The notes beneath the pieces are model-generated. The model saw nothing but the letters and a program-made list of their open reading frames with translations. It did no database searches and had not been told where the DNA came from. Shown here one piece after another: positions 34,201-41,952 of a stretch of 64,000 nt of DNA (the stretch's first letter is position 1; each line of letters begins with the position of its first letter). Position numbers and translations under genes: made by a program. The DNA comes from Thermoplasmata archaeon (GTDB lineage Archaea; Thermoplasmatota; Thermoplasmata; Sysuiplasmatales; Sysuiplasmataceae): the NCBI GenBank assembly GCA_021806165.1, contig JAJZXY010000006.1, positions 1-64,000 on the forward strand, written 5' to 3'.

Positions 34201-35671
34201 GGGCAATGACGGGATGGATGGCATTTCGGAGGAGGTCAACGGCGCTGCGGCCCAGGTTGCCTCAGGCTCCCTGGATGCGTCCGACTCACTCATAACACTC
34301 AAAAGCATGGCTGAAAGGCTCGCACTCCAGAAGGAGATGGCCGAGAGGACATACGATGTGCTGAAGAAGAGGGCAGCCGCCCTGCTCCAAGGCGGCATCT
34401 CATCCGAAAGACTCGACGGGGACATATCCCAGGTCGGCAGCCTTCTGGATGCCAGGAATTTCAAGGCGGTCATAGAGAAGGGCATTGCTGTTGAACAGCT
34501 GATGGAGGACCTGTCCAAGGGAAGCGAGAGGGCCAGGCAGAAGCTCACTGCCCTTGAGGACAAGATTGCCTCCTACGCCGAGCTGGGCATCAATATGGAT
34601 GCCTGCAGGGCAAAGGCCGCTGAAGCAGCCGAACTGATTTCATCAGGCAACTTCACTGAGAGCACTGGTCGTATGCAGGAATGCGAATCCGAGGCAGAGA
34701 GGATACTGCACCAGGCCTGCATCTCCAAGATGGCTGCGGCCGAATCGGCATCGGAGGTCGCCTCAAGACTCGGCATCTCAGAAAGGGACGGCACCACCCC
34801 CGAGTACAGGGAGATGATAGAGTCTGGAGACGCTCCCGGTGCTTTCGCTGTTGCAGCAAGGAAGCTCGAGGAAATATCACCTCTGGTGGCAAGCGCCCTC
34901 AGGGACAGGTTTGAAAATGCTGTCAATATAGACGGCCTGTCACAGAGTTTCACCGCAGGAATGAGAAATGAATTCGAGGAGCTGATGGAGTCTCAGCGTT
35001 ACTCCGAATCTCTCGACTTCACAGAGAAGCTGGAAAGGGATATGAAGTCAAAGTCTGCGATGCTCGCAGAGATGGACGGCCTCTCCAGGCAGTTTTCCGA
35101 CGTCGCCGGTGATCTGCGCAGGACAGGCATAAACATCAGGACCTTCGACATGAGATACGGCGCTATAACAATGGAGCTCTCGGACCAGAGCCTTGAGGAG
35201 ATGAGGAAGCTGGTCGACGAGATGAAGAAGCTCAAGTCGGAATACTCCCCCAGGCTGACCATTGGCTGCTCCGGCAGCCGATGGGGCCCTCAGCTGACAG
35301 TTACCAACGCAGGAAGGGTTGTCGCTCTGAGCGCATCAGTCAGCATCAAGGGCGAGGCACTGACGAAAGTGGAGGCGCTTGGCAACCTGAAACCGGGGGA
35401 GAGCAGGACGATGAATCTGCCCGGAACGGTACGCGGAGAGATCGTTGTGAACGCAGTGGCCTCAAGCCCTGTTGACAACGGCAATTTCTCCACGACGCTC
35501 ACATTCCACCTCGATGGAAGCTCAATCACGCCGCTTGTATTTTGCCCTGCATGCAGGGGGAAGATCAGGAGTGGCGGCAGGAGTTACACATGCGCATGCG
35601 GCAGGACCTACCATGAGCAGTGCGCCCGCCGCTCATCCGCGTGTGAATGCGGCAAGCCAATCAGCATGTGA
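31274..35671 (+). CDS. Giant helical-repeat protein with beta domain and C-terminal RING-like zinc finger
   Basis: A 1465-residue protein not recognised as a named family. From residue 1 to about 1335 it is helical, with about 18 copies of a loose unit about 75 residues apart, each centred on a helix-turn-helix such as LLASEKFEDAESSL, LTAGDYDAAYTSL, LMKRRRFHEAIAAA, LKRYDYSQAKKEI, LLKNDQHLLALETA and LISSGNFTESTGRM. These look TPR-like or spectrin-like. A beta-sandwich (PRLTIGCSGSRWGPQLTVTN...LKPGESRTMNL) follows, then a treble-clef finger with CPAC, CACG, YHEQC and CECG. No signal peptide or membrane helix: a cytoplasmic scaffold is likely. TTG 31274 or ATG 31298 may start it. It is divergent from the two RecA-fold ATPase genes. 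Confidence 0.8.
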   Translation: MTGNYFGSMKLGKQLAEKAREVAQEKEEAAARLEELDRLMSLAAILGLSPEAASRARSQAGNQYETREYRECIATCAAAYDALKSDIVSMFTKRMESTTGMMQFLSRRGSDTTSLQEALENVRALLASEKFEDAESSLTSIWQKEEKTLAEIFSHEFSAVQQALMEAKMLCGNIDGVEGALSDARNEVTANNVENAFRLLEHAGGLIARQIRQKVDEELKLLSRKVEISKLFGLGVAPYREKIERIGSQPQDQRLGEMQQMLDSLNMELDRKLRRAFEIRLKTIRSDLSDRTLMTGVVSSASSAVAGIESQLTAGDYDAAYTSLTDLESRLEKAKYDHIARILLNGKKYITMALKSGIDLAPVNEHLNEVRELMKRRRFHEAIAAAEKANDEAMRLSSLTSDADEAMQRLEGEFHALVSLVSNSVEISIRYAEAKRKFESRDLAGFLADSGPLKKDMDALLENFATGQIDALDRSIGALEYLGAETLDMNRRIGAAVSLVKNGEYARSLEMTTALEKDVDVKLLELDQSWMLRAGGAVDSSTGLLKERLEKLMETVRSLDARKESYRAASVAKDVVDWASNGNVFRVRSLIQRTRRLLSVVDEVSSSSAVNMLEAAERNAEMDTESALNTAGEAHDIVYSLLNDYFVREMSSLMDMVSTCRRKRVEIGYGYTLISRSRAALKFEDFEAAARMASLAREEIQNKLKQVEAIEADLVKAEKLLAEARKGNAGTLEMQKLISGVKASLKRYDYSQAKKEISQVLLLEERSMASSLAAKEIIAVKGVLAVAAEVGIADPDLEARKEQILGLMRERNHYDALITARSLMKDASEAVTSRLTEMVNETAARSAKAEIDGLDVNVVESRLEKARSLISSGQLEQSLSSIRLAGSELELVLNSVSEAITSIEKADAIVIKLDELNMLEAGTFNLLKQAKNLLKNDQHLLALETAKKCLETCSERLKTKGPQLLQEYTEQIYASVGNDGMDGISEEVNGAAAQVASGSLDASDSLITLKSMAERLALQKEMAERTYDVLKKRAAALLQGGISSERLDGDISQVGSLLDARNFKAVIEKGIAVEQLMEDLSKGSERARQKLTALEDKIASYAELGINMDACRAKAAEAAELISSGNFTESTGRMQECESEAERILHQACISKMAAAESASEVASRLGISERDGTTPEYREMIESGDAPGAFAVAARKLEEISPLVASALRDRFENAVNIDGLSQSFTAGMRNEFEELMESQRYSESLDFTEKLERDMKSKSAMLAEMDGLSRQFSDVAGDLRRTGINIRTFDMRYGAITMELSDQSLEEMRKLVDEMKKLKSEYSPRLTIGCSGSRWGPQLTVTNAGRVVALSASVSIKGEALTKVEALGNLKPGESRTMNLPGTVRGEIVVNAVASSPVDNGNFSTTLTFHLDGSSITPLVFCPACRGKIRSGGRSYTCACGRTYHEQCARRSSACECGKPISM

Positions 35672-35680
35672 ACACGTCCT

Positions 35681-36217
35681 TCAAAGGCCCCTGACCTCCT
35701 TTGAATAGTATGGATGCAGGCTGCTCATCCTCCGGCAGAGATCGTCAAGCTGCCACGGGTCGATGCCCTCAAGTATGTACTCTGCAAGCTCCATTGCCTC
35801 CAGCTCCTTTGCTGACATAGGGAGCGGCCTGCCGTAGCATTCCATTTCCACATCCCCGAGCACCCTGCTGAATATGAATGAAGCTCGCTCGAAATGTGCA
35901 GGGCCTGTCACCACATGGATCGAGGAGAATTTCAGATTCTTCAGTATGAGCCCTGAAAAGCAGGCGTTCCCCAACGTGTCCAGGCTCATTGTCTCAAGGA
36001 TTGTCGCCACATGCGCAGGGATGCCCTCCTGCTCTGCTATCTCCTGCATCAGCAGCGCCTCGCTTCTTGCACCCGACGTCGCACCGCCTGAGAATATCAG
36101 TGCGGATGCAGCTGTGCTTCCGGCCAGCGCAACCCCGTGCCTGACCCTCAGGCGCAGCTCTTCAGTGGGCAATCCGCCTTCAGGCCTGTCCCCCAGCACA
36201 ATGATGATCGGCCTCAT
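35681..36217 (-). CDS. YdcF/DUF218-like protein
   Basis: A 178-residue DUF218 (YdcF/SanA-like) protein. The family pattern is visible: IIIVLGDRPEGG at the N terminus, RVRHGVALAG, LIFSGGATSGARSEALLM, TMSLDTLGNACFSGLIL and VVTGPAHFERASFIF. E. coli YdcF binds S-adenosylmethionine; the reaction of the family is unclear. Unlike SanA it has no membrane helix. It is last in the three-gene unit after ftcD and fchA, 18 bases from fchA. Confidence 0.8.
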   Translation of the reverse strand: MRPIIIVLGDRPEGGLPTEELRLRVRHGVALAGSTAASALIFSGGATSGARSEALLMQEIAEQEGIPAHVATILETMSLDTLGNACFSGLILKNLKFSSIHVVTGPAHFERASFIFSRVLGDVEMECYGRPLPMSAKELEAMELAEYILEGIDPWQLDDLCRRMSSLHPYYSKEVRGL

Positions 36218-36235
36218 CTACGGCACGCACCCGCT

Positions 36236-36835
36236 TCAGCGCGTGAACTGCGGCGGTGAGCGCATAAGCTCAAGCGCCCTCCTGTTCATCTCTTCCACGA
36301 ATGCATCATCCTTTATTGACTCAAGGTTGATCTCTAGATTCTCGTACGCCCCCTTGAGCGCAGCCGATGCGAGTATGCCCCCCACAACGGCATCCGACCT
36401 GCTGTTCCTGTTCCCGTTCTCCGCCATGTATGTTGCCATCGACTCGAGCTCGGAGCAGAGTTCCATGATTTGTAGTGGAACCTCGGTGGCCTTCTTGAGC
36501 GCCGCCTGCACCCTTTCGAATCGTTTCAGCTTCTGCAGTTCAGTGTTCTTGGGGAGTGATATGGCTTTCATGACCCCTTCGAAGCTCCTTGCATCCCTGT
36601 CGCTGCACCTGAGAAGCTCCGCGGATACCCTGACAGCCCTCCGCTTAATCTCCCCAACCCTGGCTGCAACCTGCCTGTAGGCCTCCTTGCCGAGCGTCAG
36701 GTTGCAGTCCATTGCCACCAGGGCCGCACCCAGGGACCCGACAACGGCTGAGGCCGAACCTCCTCCGGGAGTGGGCGATGCTGAACTCAACTCCTTCACG
36801 AACTCCTTCAGCTTCCTTTCCGAAAATGACATCAT
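36236..36835 (-). CDS. fchA: Formimidoyl-tetrahydrofolate cyclodeaminase
   Basis: Converts 5-formimino-tetrahydrofolate to 5,10-methenyl-tetrahydrofolate and ammonia. All-helical protein of 199 residues with the family motif SPTPGGGSASAVVGSLGAALVAM near the N terminus and DAVVGGILASAALKGAYENLEIN near the C terminus. It corresponds to the second domain of mammalian FTCD, here a separate gene. Its ATG overlaps the stop of ftcD (ATGA), so the two enzymes of the route are co-translated. Confidence 0.9.
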   Translation of the reverse strand: MMSFSERKLKEFVKELSSASPTPGGGSASAVVGSLGAALVAMDCNLTLGKEAYRQVAARVGEIKRRAVRVSAELLRCSDRDARSFEGVMKAISLPKNTELQKLKRFERVQAALKKATEVPLQIMELCSELESMATYMAENGNRNSRSDAVVGGILASAALKGAYENLEINLESIKDDAFVEEMNRRALELMRSPPQFTR

Positions 36836-37752
36836 TCCATCTCCCTGCTCATAAGTGCATCCAGGAGTCTGCCTTCCATTATCTGTGACCTGTCGAATTC
36901 AATCAGGCCGAGCCTGTCTTCGGCCGCCTCCGATATCGCGGACACGGGCACCATGCCCACTATCTCGCTCCCGGTGACAGAGACCCCTTCAGCCTCCGCC
37001 TCCCTCACTACGCGCGTGAAAACTGCGAGCGGGGTGGTCATGGACAGGTCCGTCAGGTTCATTGAAACCTGTGCCTCCTTCCTCTTCTCGATAAAAAAGC
37101 CAAGCGCCTTTACACCAGGCATGCCTCCGTCCCTCTCCCTTATCTTCCTCGCAATTCTCTTGGCAAGCGATACGTCCTCCGTACCAAGGTACACGTTGTA
37201 TGCCACAAGCACAGGTCTGGCACCAACTACCGTGGCACCGGCGGTTGGGTGCAATTCCGGCTTACCGAAGTCCGGTCTCCTCTCTTCGGTCTGTATGCTC
37301 TCTTTCAGTCCCTCGTATTCACCCTTCCTTATGCTGGAAAGGCTCCTCCTGTCCTCCCTTGAGGCAGATTTCTCGTAGAGGTATGTGGGAATTTCCAGTT
37401 CGTCTGCAATCCTCCTTGCCAGTGAGATGGATAGCGCCACGCATTCCTCCATTGTAACGCCCTGCAGCGGTATCAGGGGTATGACATCCGTGGCACCGAT
37501 CCTCGGGTGCTGCCCGCTGTGCCTGTTCATGTCTATGAGCTCAGCAGCCCTCCTGCAGGCCTCAAAGGCGGCATCGGCCACCTCATCGGGCGTTCCCACG
37601 AAGGTGAGAACAGATCTGTTATGGTCTCCATCCATCTCGGAGCCGAGGAGTATGACACCCTTGCTGGAGCTGACAGCATCGGCTATCTTGCCAACCACAG
37701 AGGCATCACGCCCCTCACTGAAATTGGGGACACATTCAACCAGTCTTGCCAT
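36832..37752 (-). CDS. ftcD: Glutamate formimidoyltransferase
   Basis: Moves the formimino group of N-formimino-L-glutamate, made in histidine breakdown, to tetrahydrofolate, giving glutamate. The protein has 306 residues, matching the first domain of mammalian FTCD. Blocks: LVECVPNFSEGRD, DHNRSVLTFVG, MNRHSGQHPRIGATDVIPLIPL, PTYLYEKSA, PTAGATVVGARPVLVAYNVYL and QVSMNLTDLSMTPL-like QVSMNLTDLSMTTPL. Start is ATG 37752. It leads the unit ftcD-fchA-ydcF-like. Its partner HutH is encoded 10 kb away. Confidence 0.93.
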   Translation of the reverse strand: MARLVECVPNFSEGRDASVVGKIADAVSSSKGVILLGSEMDGDHNRSVLTFVGTPDEVADAAFEACRRAAELIDMNRHSGQHPRIGATDVIPLIPLQGVTMEECVALSISLARRIADELEIPTYLYEKSASREDRRSLSSIRKGEYEGLKESIQTEERRPDFGKPELHPTAGATVVGARPVLVAYNVYLGTEDVSLAKRIARKIRERDGGMPGVKALGFFIEKRKEAQVSMNLTDLSMTTPLAVFTRVVREAEAEGVSVTGSEIVGMVPVSAISEAAEDRLGLIEFDRSQIMEGRLLDALMSREME

Positions 37753-37782
37753 ATTACCGGATTCTGCCTTGTTCGTAATCCT

Positions 37783-37800
37783 TCAACTGCTTAAAACAGT
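37783..37800 (-). promoter_or_regulatory. Promoter with dyad upstream of ftcD
   Basis: Minus-strand TGTTTTAAGCAG is a box A about 40 bases before ATG 37752. It is flanked by the inverted repeat ACTG/CAGT, which could form an operator overlapping the box. Confidence 0.35.
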
Positions 37801-37829
37801 ATTCGGTTTGGCACCCCGGCTGGTATTCT

Positions 37830-38984
37830 TCATTCACCGCCTTTCCAGGCTATGGGTGAAACAGACACAGGAGTCATTGAAAGCATCTTCTTCCTCACAT
37901 TGCTGACAAGCGCACTTATTTCATCGGAGGAGTATTTCTCAAGCTCACCGCTGTCGGCGAGCCTGGCAATCTCCGGATCGAAAGGCAGCTCACCGAGCTT
38001 CTCGAGGCTGCGGAGCATCTCCGTCTCCGCCCCTGCATCCCTGGGGTAGAGTTCTATCCTTTCCCCGCAGTGCGGGCACTTGAGGTAGCTCATGTTCTCC
38101 ACCAGGCCGATAACAGGGACCTTGGTCACCTTCGCCATGTCCAGCGCCTTCTCCACGATCATGTGCGCGAGTGACTGGGGCGTTGTAACCATCAGTATGC
38201 CGTCAAGTGGGACCGACTGGAATACAGTGAGCTGAGCATCGCTTGTCCCTGGAGGAAGATCAAGCAGGAGGAAATGCAGGTCTCCCCACTCAGTCTGGCC
38301 GTACATCTGGACTATGGCCCTCGTGACCAGCGGCCCCCTCCAGACGACAGCCTGCGTCTGCTTCTCCAGTATCAGGTTCATCGAAATCATCTTTATTCCC
38401 GCCCTGGTTGTTGCAGGAATCAGCATCTTGTCGTTTGCCCCGGCCCTGCCTTCCACGCCAAGTATCTTCGCCATGCTGGGACCTGTAATGTCGGCGTCGA
38501 GTATGCCTACCCTGAACCCCTGTTTGGCAAGCTCGCTTGCTATCACCGCGGTTGTGAGTGACTTGCCCACTCCACCCTTGCCTGAAACTACCCCTATGAT
38601 ATGCTGGATGCCCATCTTCCCGTATCTGTAGATGCCGGGCGCGATTTCGGTGGCCCCCTTGGGCTTGTTCTCCTCCCTCCTCCGCCTCAGTTCCTCGGAA
38701 AGGGCCGTCTGCTCCTCTTTCGACATCACCCCGAGCTTCAGATCCACAGTCTCGATCTCGGGGTTCGAAAGGAGTATCGTCCTGACATCAGACTCTATAG
38801 TCTTCTGTAGAGGGCATCCCTGCACTGTAAGCGCCACCTCCAGTGAAACCCCGGAACCGCTGACTGCCACGTTGCGGACCATGTTCAGCTCCACTATGCT
38901 GAGTCCGATCTCCGGGTCCCTTACAGGCTTTAACAGTTCAATGATCTTCTCCTTGTCCAGAAGTATACTCTCCTTTCTCTGCAT
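37830..38984 (-). CDS. mrp: Mrp/Nbp35-type iron-sulfur carrier ATPase with MIP18 domain
   Basis: Iron-sulfur cluster assembly and transfer protein of 384 residues. An N-terminal MIP18/DUF59 domain (about 11-95, PVRDPEIGLSIVELNMV, QGCPL) precedes the ATPase domain with deviant Walker A SGKGGVGKS at 134-142, DADITGPS, and LLLDLPPGTSDAQL. The CPHC pair near residue 310 can bridge a cluster between two subunits. The fusion is usual for bacterial and many archaeal Mrp proteins. It stands alone between ftcD and cgi121. Confidence 0.92.
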   Translation of the reverse strand: MQRKESILLDKEKIIELLKPVRDPEIGLSIVELNMVRNVAVSGSGVSLEVALTVQGCPLQKTIESDVRTILLSNPEIETVDLKLGVMSKEEQTALSEELRRRREENKPKGATEIAPGIYRYGKMGIQHIIGVVSGKGGVGKSLTTAVIASELAKQGFRVGILDADITGPSMAKILGVEGRAGANDKMLIPATTRAGIKMISMNLILEKQTQAVVWRGPLVTRAIVQMYGQTEWGDLHFLLLDLPPGTSDAQLTVFQSVPLDGILMVTTPQSLAHMIVEKALDMAKVTKVPVIGLVENMSYLKCPHCGERIELYPRDAGAETEMLRSLEKLGELPFDPEIARLADSGELEKYSSDEISALVSNVRKKMLSMTPVSVSPIAWKGGE

Positions 38985-39110
38985 TTATCCACGGCCGGTG
39001 ATGCACAACATCCCGCCTGGGTCCGGTGTAACCCGGTCCCGCCACCGCGGCAGACTGGTTGTACCTTTGCTGATTATTTTAGCCTTGTCCTGCTGCCGGA
39101 GCTCATGCCC

Positions 39111-39614
39111 TCATCTTTCAACGTCAATGAGTGCGATTTTCTCCAGAACCGCATCGGCAGCGGTGCTGCAGTCGACGCCATCCACTCCGAGAAGTCCGGC
39201 GTACTTCAGCTTCCCGCTGTTGATTTCCAGCAGCCCGTCATCCCTGGTAAGGCCCATTGAGCCTGTTATTCTTTCCGCCTCATCCCCATCCAGCGCAGGC
39301 ACTGCAACCAGTGCAATCTCCGTTTCATTCTCAACCCTGACCGCCTCGAGCGACTTTGAAAGCTGCCTGCTGCAGCCCGCATAGTGCGCGACTTCGGTCA
39401 TAAGGTCCATGGACGTGCTTTCTCCGCGATCCAGCGCCCTTGCGGCGTGCATATATGCGGAGATAAGGTGCACCCTGCCAAACACGACGCACGCACGGAC
39501 AGGCTGGACACGCCACCCCGCCTGCCCAAAGGTCCGGATCAGCGCCGACGCATCCACGGGATGCCGGGCGCGGAAACCCACGATGCTGTAGCTGCCTGCC
39601 TCAGCTGTTTTCAT
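39111..39614 (-). CDS. cgi121: KEOPS complex subunit Cgi121
   Basis: A 167-residue KEOPS subunit; the complex (Kae1, Bud32, Cgi121, Pcc1) makes the t6A base at tRNA position 37, and Cgi121 binds the tRNA 3' end and Bud32. The family block HLISAYMHAARALDRGESTSMDLMTEVAHYAGCSRQLS (about 48-85) and EIALVAV are visible. ATG 39614 is chosen; it overlaps the hel308 end by 14 bases, and longer upstream frames lack similarity. Other KEOPS genes are not in the window. Confidence 0.85.
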   Translation of the reverse strand: MKTAEAGSYSIVGFRARHPVDASALIRTFGQAGWRVQPVRACVVFGRVHLISAYMHAARALDRGESTSMDLMTEVAHYAGCSRQLSKSLEAVRVENETEIALVAVPALDGDEAERITGSMGLTRDDGLLEINSGKLKYAGLLGVDGVDCSTAADAVLEKIALIDVER

Positions 39615-41784
39615 CAAAAAACCAGTCCTTCGGGATGCTGTCTCCACTTTCCTTTGCCTCCTGCGTTCTCCTGCCCCTCCTTGCCTGGGAAAGGATCGAA
39701 CGTGCGAGCTGCGCACCTATCCCTGGAACGCGCATCAGCTCCTCCTCTGTCGACTCGGCAATCCTGCCGCGACTCCTGAATCCCCTGGAAAAGAGCGCTA
39801 TGGCCCTCGCCCGTCCAATGCCGCGGAGTGATGCGACGTCCATAAGCCTCTCGCTCACTCCCTTCTCTACCCTCCGGGCAATGCGTCCTATTTCGGCAGC
39901 GTTCTCACTTCCTGACAGCTCTGCAAGCTCCTCGGCGCTGTAGAGCAGCCATGCAGCCGTTTCGGCCTTGTTCCTCAGGTCTCCGGGATAGATTCCGTAG
40001 CGCTTGAGTATGCTCTCCTCCCTCTCCTCACCTATCCAGTCCTTGAGCATCATCGCAGTCTTGAGTTCAGAAAGGTACAGCATATCATCCTCCGCATCGT
40101 CGAAGCTCAGAATCATCTCACCACTCCTGTTGTCAATCACCTCCAGTAGCATCTCACTGTCAGAGTTCCTGGCATAGATGGGAATCATGTCGGGAGTCGA
40201 GCATATGCCGTGGAGCAGTCCCAGCTCCTTTCCCTTCCTGAATTCAGAAATCAGCTTCCTGAGAGTGATTGCCGACTTCGGGTCAATATAAAGGTCTGAA
40301 ACCCTCTTGCCGAAGAGCGTGGCCCTGAACTCCTCCCCCTCGCCCGTCACCATTCCGTTGGTCCTCAGATAGTCAAGTGCATCCACTGCGGCGTCTTCAA
40401 GCGCTTCAAGATCAAACTGGTATGCATAGAATGTCAGCGCAAGGAAATCCCTGAGCTCGCCCATGCTGTTGGCGAGCCTCGTTGCAACCGCTGAGAGCAC
40501 ATGGTTGCGCAGCGACCTCTCATTCCCTATCTGGGACCTTATGCTTTCCACGTCTCCAAGCAGGTACTCTTCAAGGACGAAGGAAGCCATCTCCCTGTTT
40601 TTTGCGACTATGATGGCTTCGCCGTAGGGGTCGTAGCGCGGCCGTCCAGCTCTTCCGCACATCTGCTTTACCTCCATGACGGGTATGAGGGTGCTGCCCA
40701 GCTGCGAGTCATACCTGTACAGGTCGCGTACTATCACAGTTCTTGCCGGGAGGTTTATGCCGGCGGCAAGTGTAGGGGTGGCAAAGAGGCACTTGATCTT
40801 CCTCTCCTTGAACAGTTTCTCAACCATACGCCTCTGAGAATTGGTGAGGCCCGCATGGTGAAATGCCAAACCGCTCTTAACGCAGTCCTTTAGCCGCGAG
40901 CTCATCTCACCAGGTTCCTCGAGATCATCCTGAAGCTCCTCGTCTGACACCGCTTCCGCATCCTCATCCTCCTGAAGCAGCTTCCTCATCTGGCTGCGGT
41001 ATTTCATGGCAGCGCTTTCGCAGTTCTTCCTGGTGTTGACAAAAACAAGAGCCTGACCTCCGTTGCTGAGTGAATCGTGTATGAGGGACCACACATCCTC
41101 CTCAATCTTCCGGACTGCCCTCCTTTCGTTATTGCTGAAAAATATCTCAGAATTTGCATAGACCCCCTGCTTGAGCTCGACAGGCCTCCACTCGCTCGTA
41201 TAATGCTCCGCATCAAGCCATTCAGCAATCTCGGCAGAATTCTTGATCGTGGCACTCAGACCGATAACCTGGATGTTCGGTATCAGTTTCCGCAGCCGCG
41301 CTATCACCATTTCCAGGGTTGGTCCCCTGTCGGGCTCATTGATAAGGTGTATTTCATCGACCACTATGACGGACAGCTTCGAAATCCAGGCGGCGCTGTG
41401 CCTCAGGAGTGAATCGGCCTTTTCGCTCGTCGCCACTATTATGTCATAGCCTGCAAGAGAATCGCCCCTCGAATCAAAGTCTCCAGTTGATATGGCCACC
41501 CTGAAACCTAGCTGCTCATAGGCCTTGAGCTCCTCATACTTCTCGGAGGCAAGGGCCCTCAGAGGCACGATGTACATGCCCTTCTGTCCCATGCTCGCCG
41601 CCCTGAGCAGCGCCATGTAGCCGATAAGCGACTTCCCGCTGGCTGTCGGGACCGCAACCACCATGTTCCTGCCCTGCAGCACTGAAGGGACGGTTGCAGA
41701 CTGGGTGGGATAGAGTTCTTCAATCCCCTGTTCCCGAAGGGTTCTGGCCACCTCAGGGTCAAGATGCAGCTCTTCAACCAGCAT
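39601..41784 (-). CDS. hel308: ATP-dependent DNA helicase Hel308
   Basis: 3'-5' superfamily 2 helicase that acts at stalled replication forks. It has 727 residues. Motif I AVPTASGKS is at 44-52, motif II DEIH at 143-146, motif III GLSATIKN, motif IV VFVNTRKN, and motif VI QMCGRAGRPRYDPYGEAI. A winged-helix and ratchet region follows. The C-terminal helix-hairpin-helix (LRGIGRARAIALFSRGFRS, VPGIGAQLARSIL) is as in archaeal Hel308. Insert around residues 265-290 (acidic) is slightly longer than usual. The stop overlaps the cgi121 start. Confidence 0.95.
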   Translation of the reverse strand: MLVEELHLDPEVARTLREQGIEELYPTQSATVPSVLQGRNMVVAVPTASGKSLIGYMALLRAASMGQKGMYIVPLRALASEKYEELKAYEQLGFRVAISTGDFDSRGDSLAGYDIIVATSEKADSLLRHSAAWISKLSVIVVDEIHLINEPDRGPTLEMVIARLRKLIPNIQVIGLSATIKNSAEIAEWLDAEHYTSEWRPVELKQGVYANSEIFFSNNERRAVRKIEEDVWSLIHDSLSNGGQALVFVNTRKNCESAAMKYRSQMRKLLQEDEDAEAVSDEELQDDLEEPGEMSSRLKDCVKSGLAFHHAGLTNSQRRMVEKLFKERKIKCLFATPTLAAGINLPARTVIVRDLYRYDSQLGSTLIPVMEVKQMCGRAGRPRYDPYGEAIIVAKNREMASFVLEEYLLGDVESIRSQIGNERSLRNHVLSAVATRLANSMGELRDFLALTFYAYQFDLEALEDAAVDALDYLRTNGMVTGEGEEFRATLFGKRVSDLYIDPKSAITLRKLISEFRKGKELGLLHGICSTPDMIPIYARNSDSEMLLEVIDNRSGEMILSFDDAEDDMLYLSELKTAMMLKDWIGEEREESILKRYGIYPGDLRNKAETAAWLLYSAEELAELSGSENAAEIGRIARRVEKGVSERLMDVASLRGIGRARAIALFSRGFRSRGRIAESTEEELMRVPGIGAQLARSILSQARRGRRTQEAKESGDSIPKDWFFDENS

Positions 41785-41804
41785 CTGTTTACCTTAATAT
41801 ATGC

Positions 41805-41815
41805 AAGTACTTAAC
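41805..41815 (-). promoter_or_regulatory. Box A promoter of hel308
   Basis: Minus-strand GTTAAGTACTT is centred about 26 bases before ATG 41784, with no Shine-Dalgarno, so the transcript is probably leaderless. Confidence 0.45.
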
Positions 41816-41952
41816 CAGTTCAAGAGGCTGGACGAGCCTTTCAGCATGTCTCCAATGCCGGGGCAAATCGTAATGGCCCGGGTCAACCGTGAGGACTCTT
41901 CCCAAAAACCTTATTTAGCAACGAATCGTACAATTAAAAAGAGCTGAAATAT

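Noticed and set aside
33034-35529. Many antisense open frames opposite the giant repeat gene
   Set aside because: They follow from the GC-rich, Glu/Ala/Ser-rich codons of the sense strand; none has family similarity.
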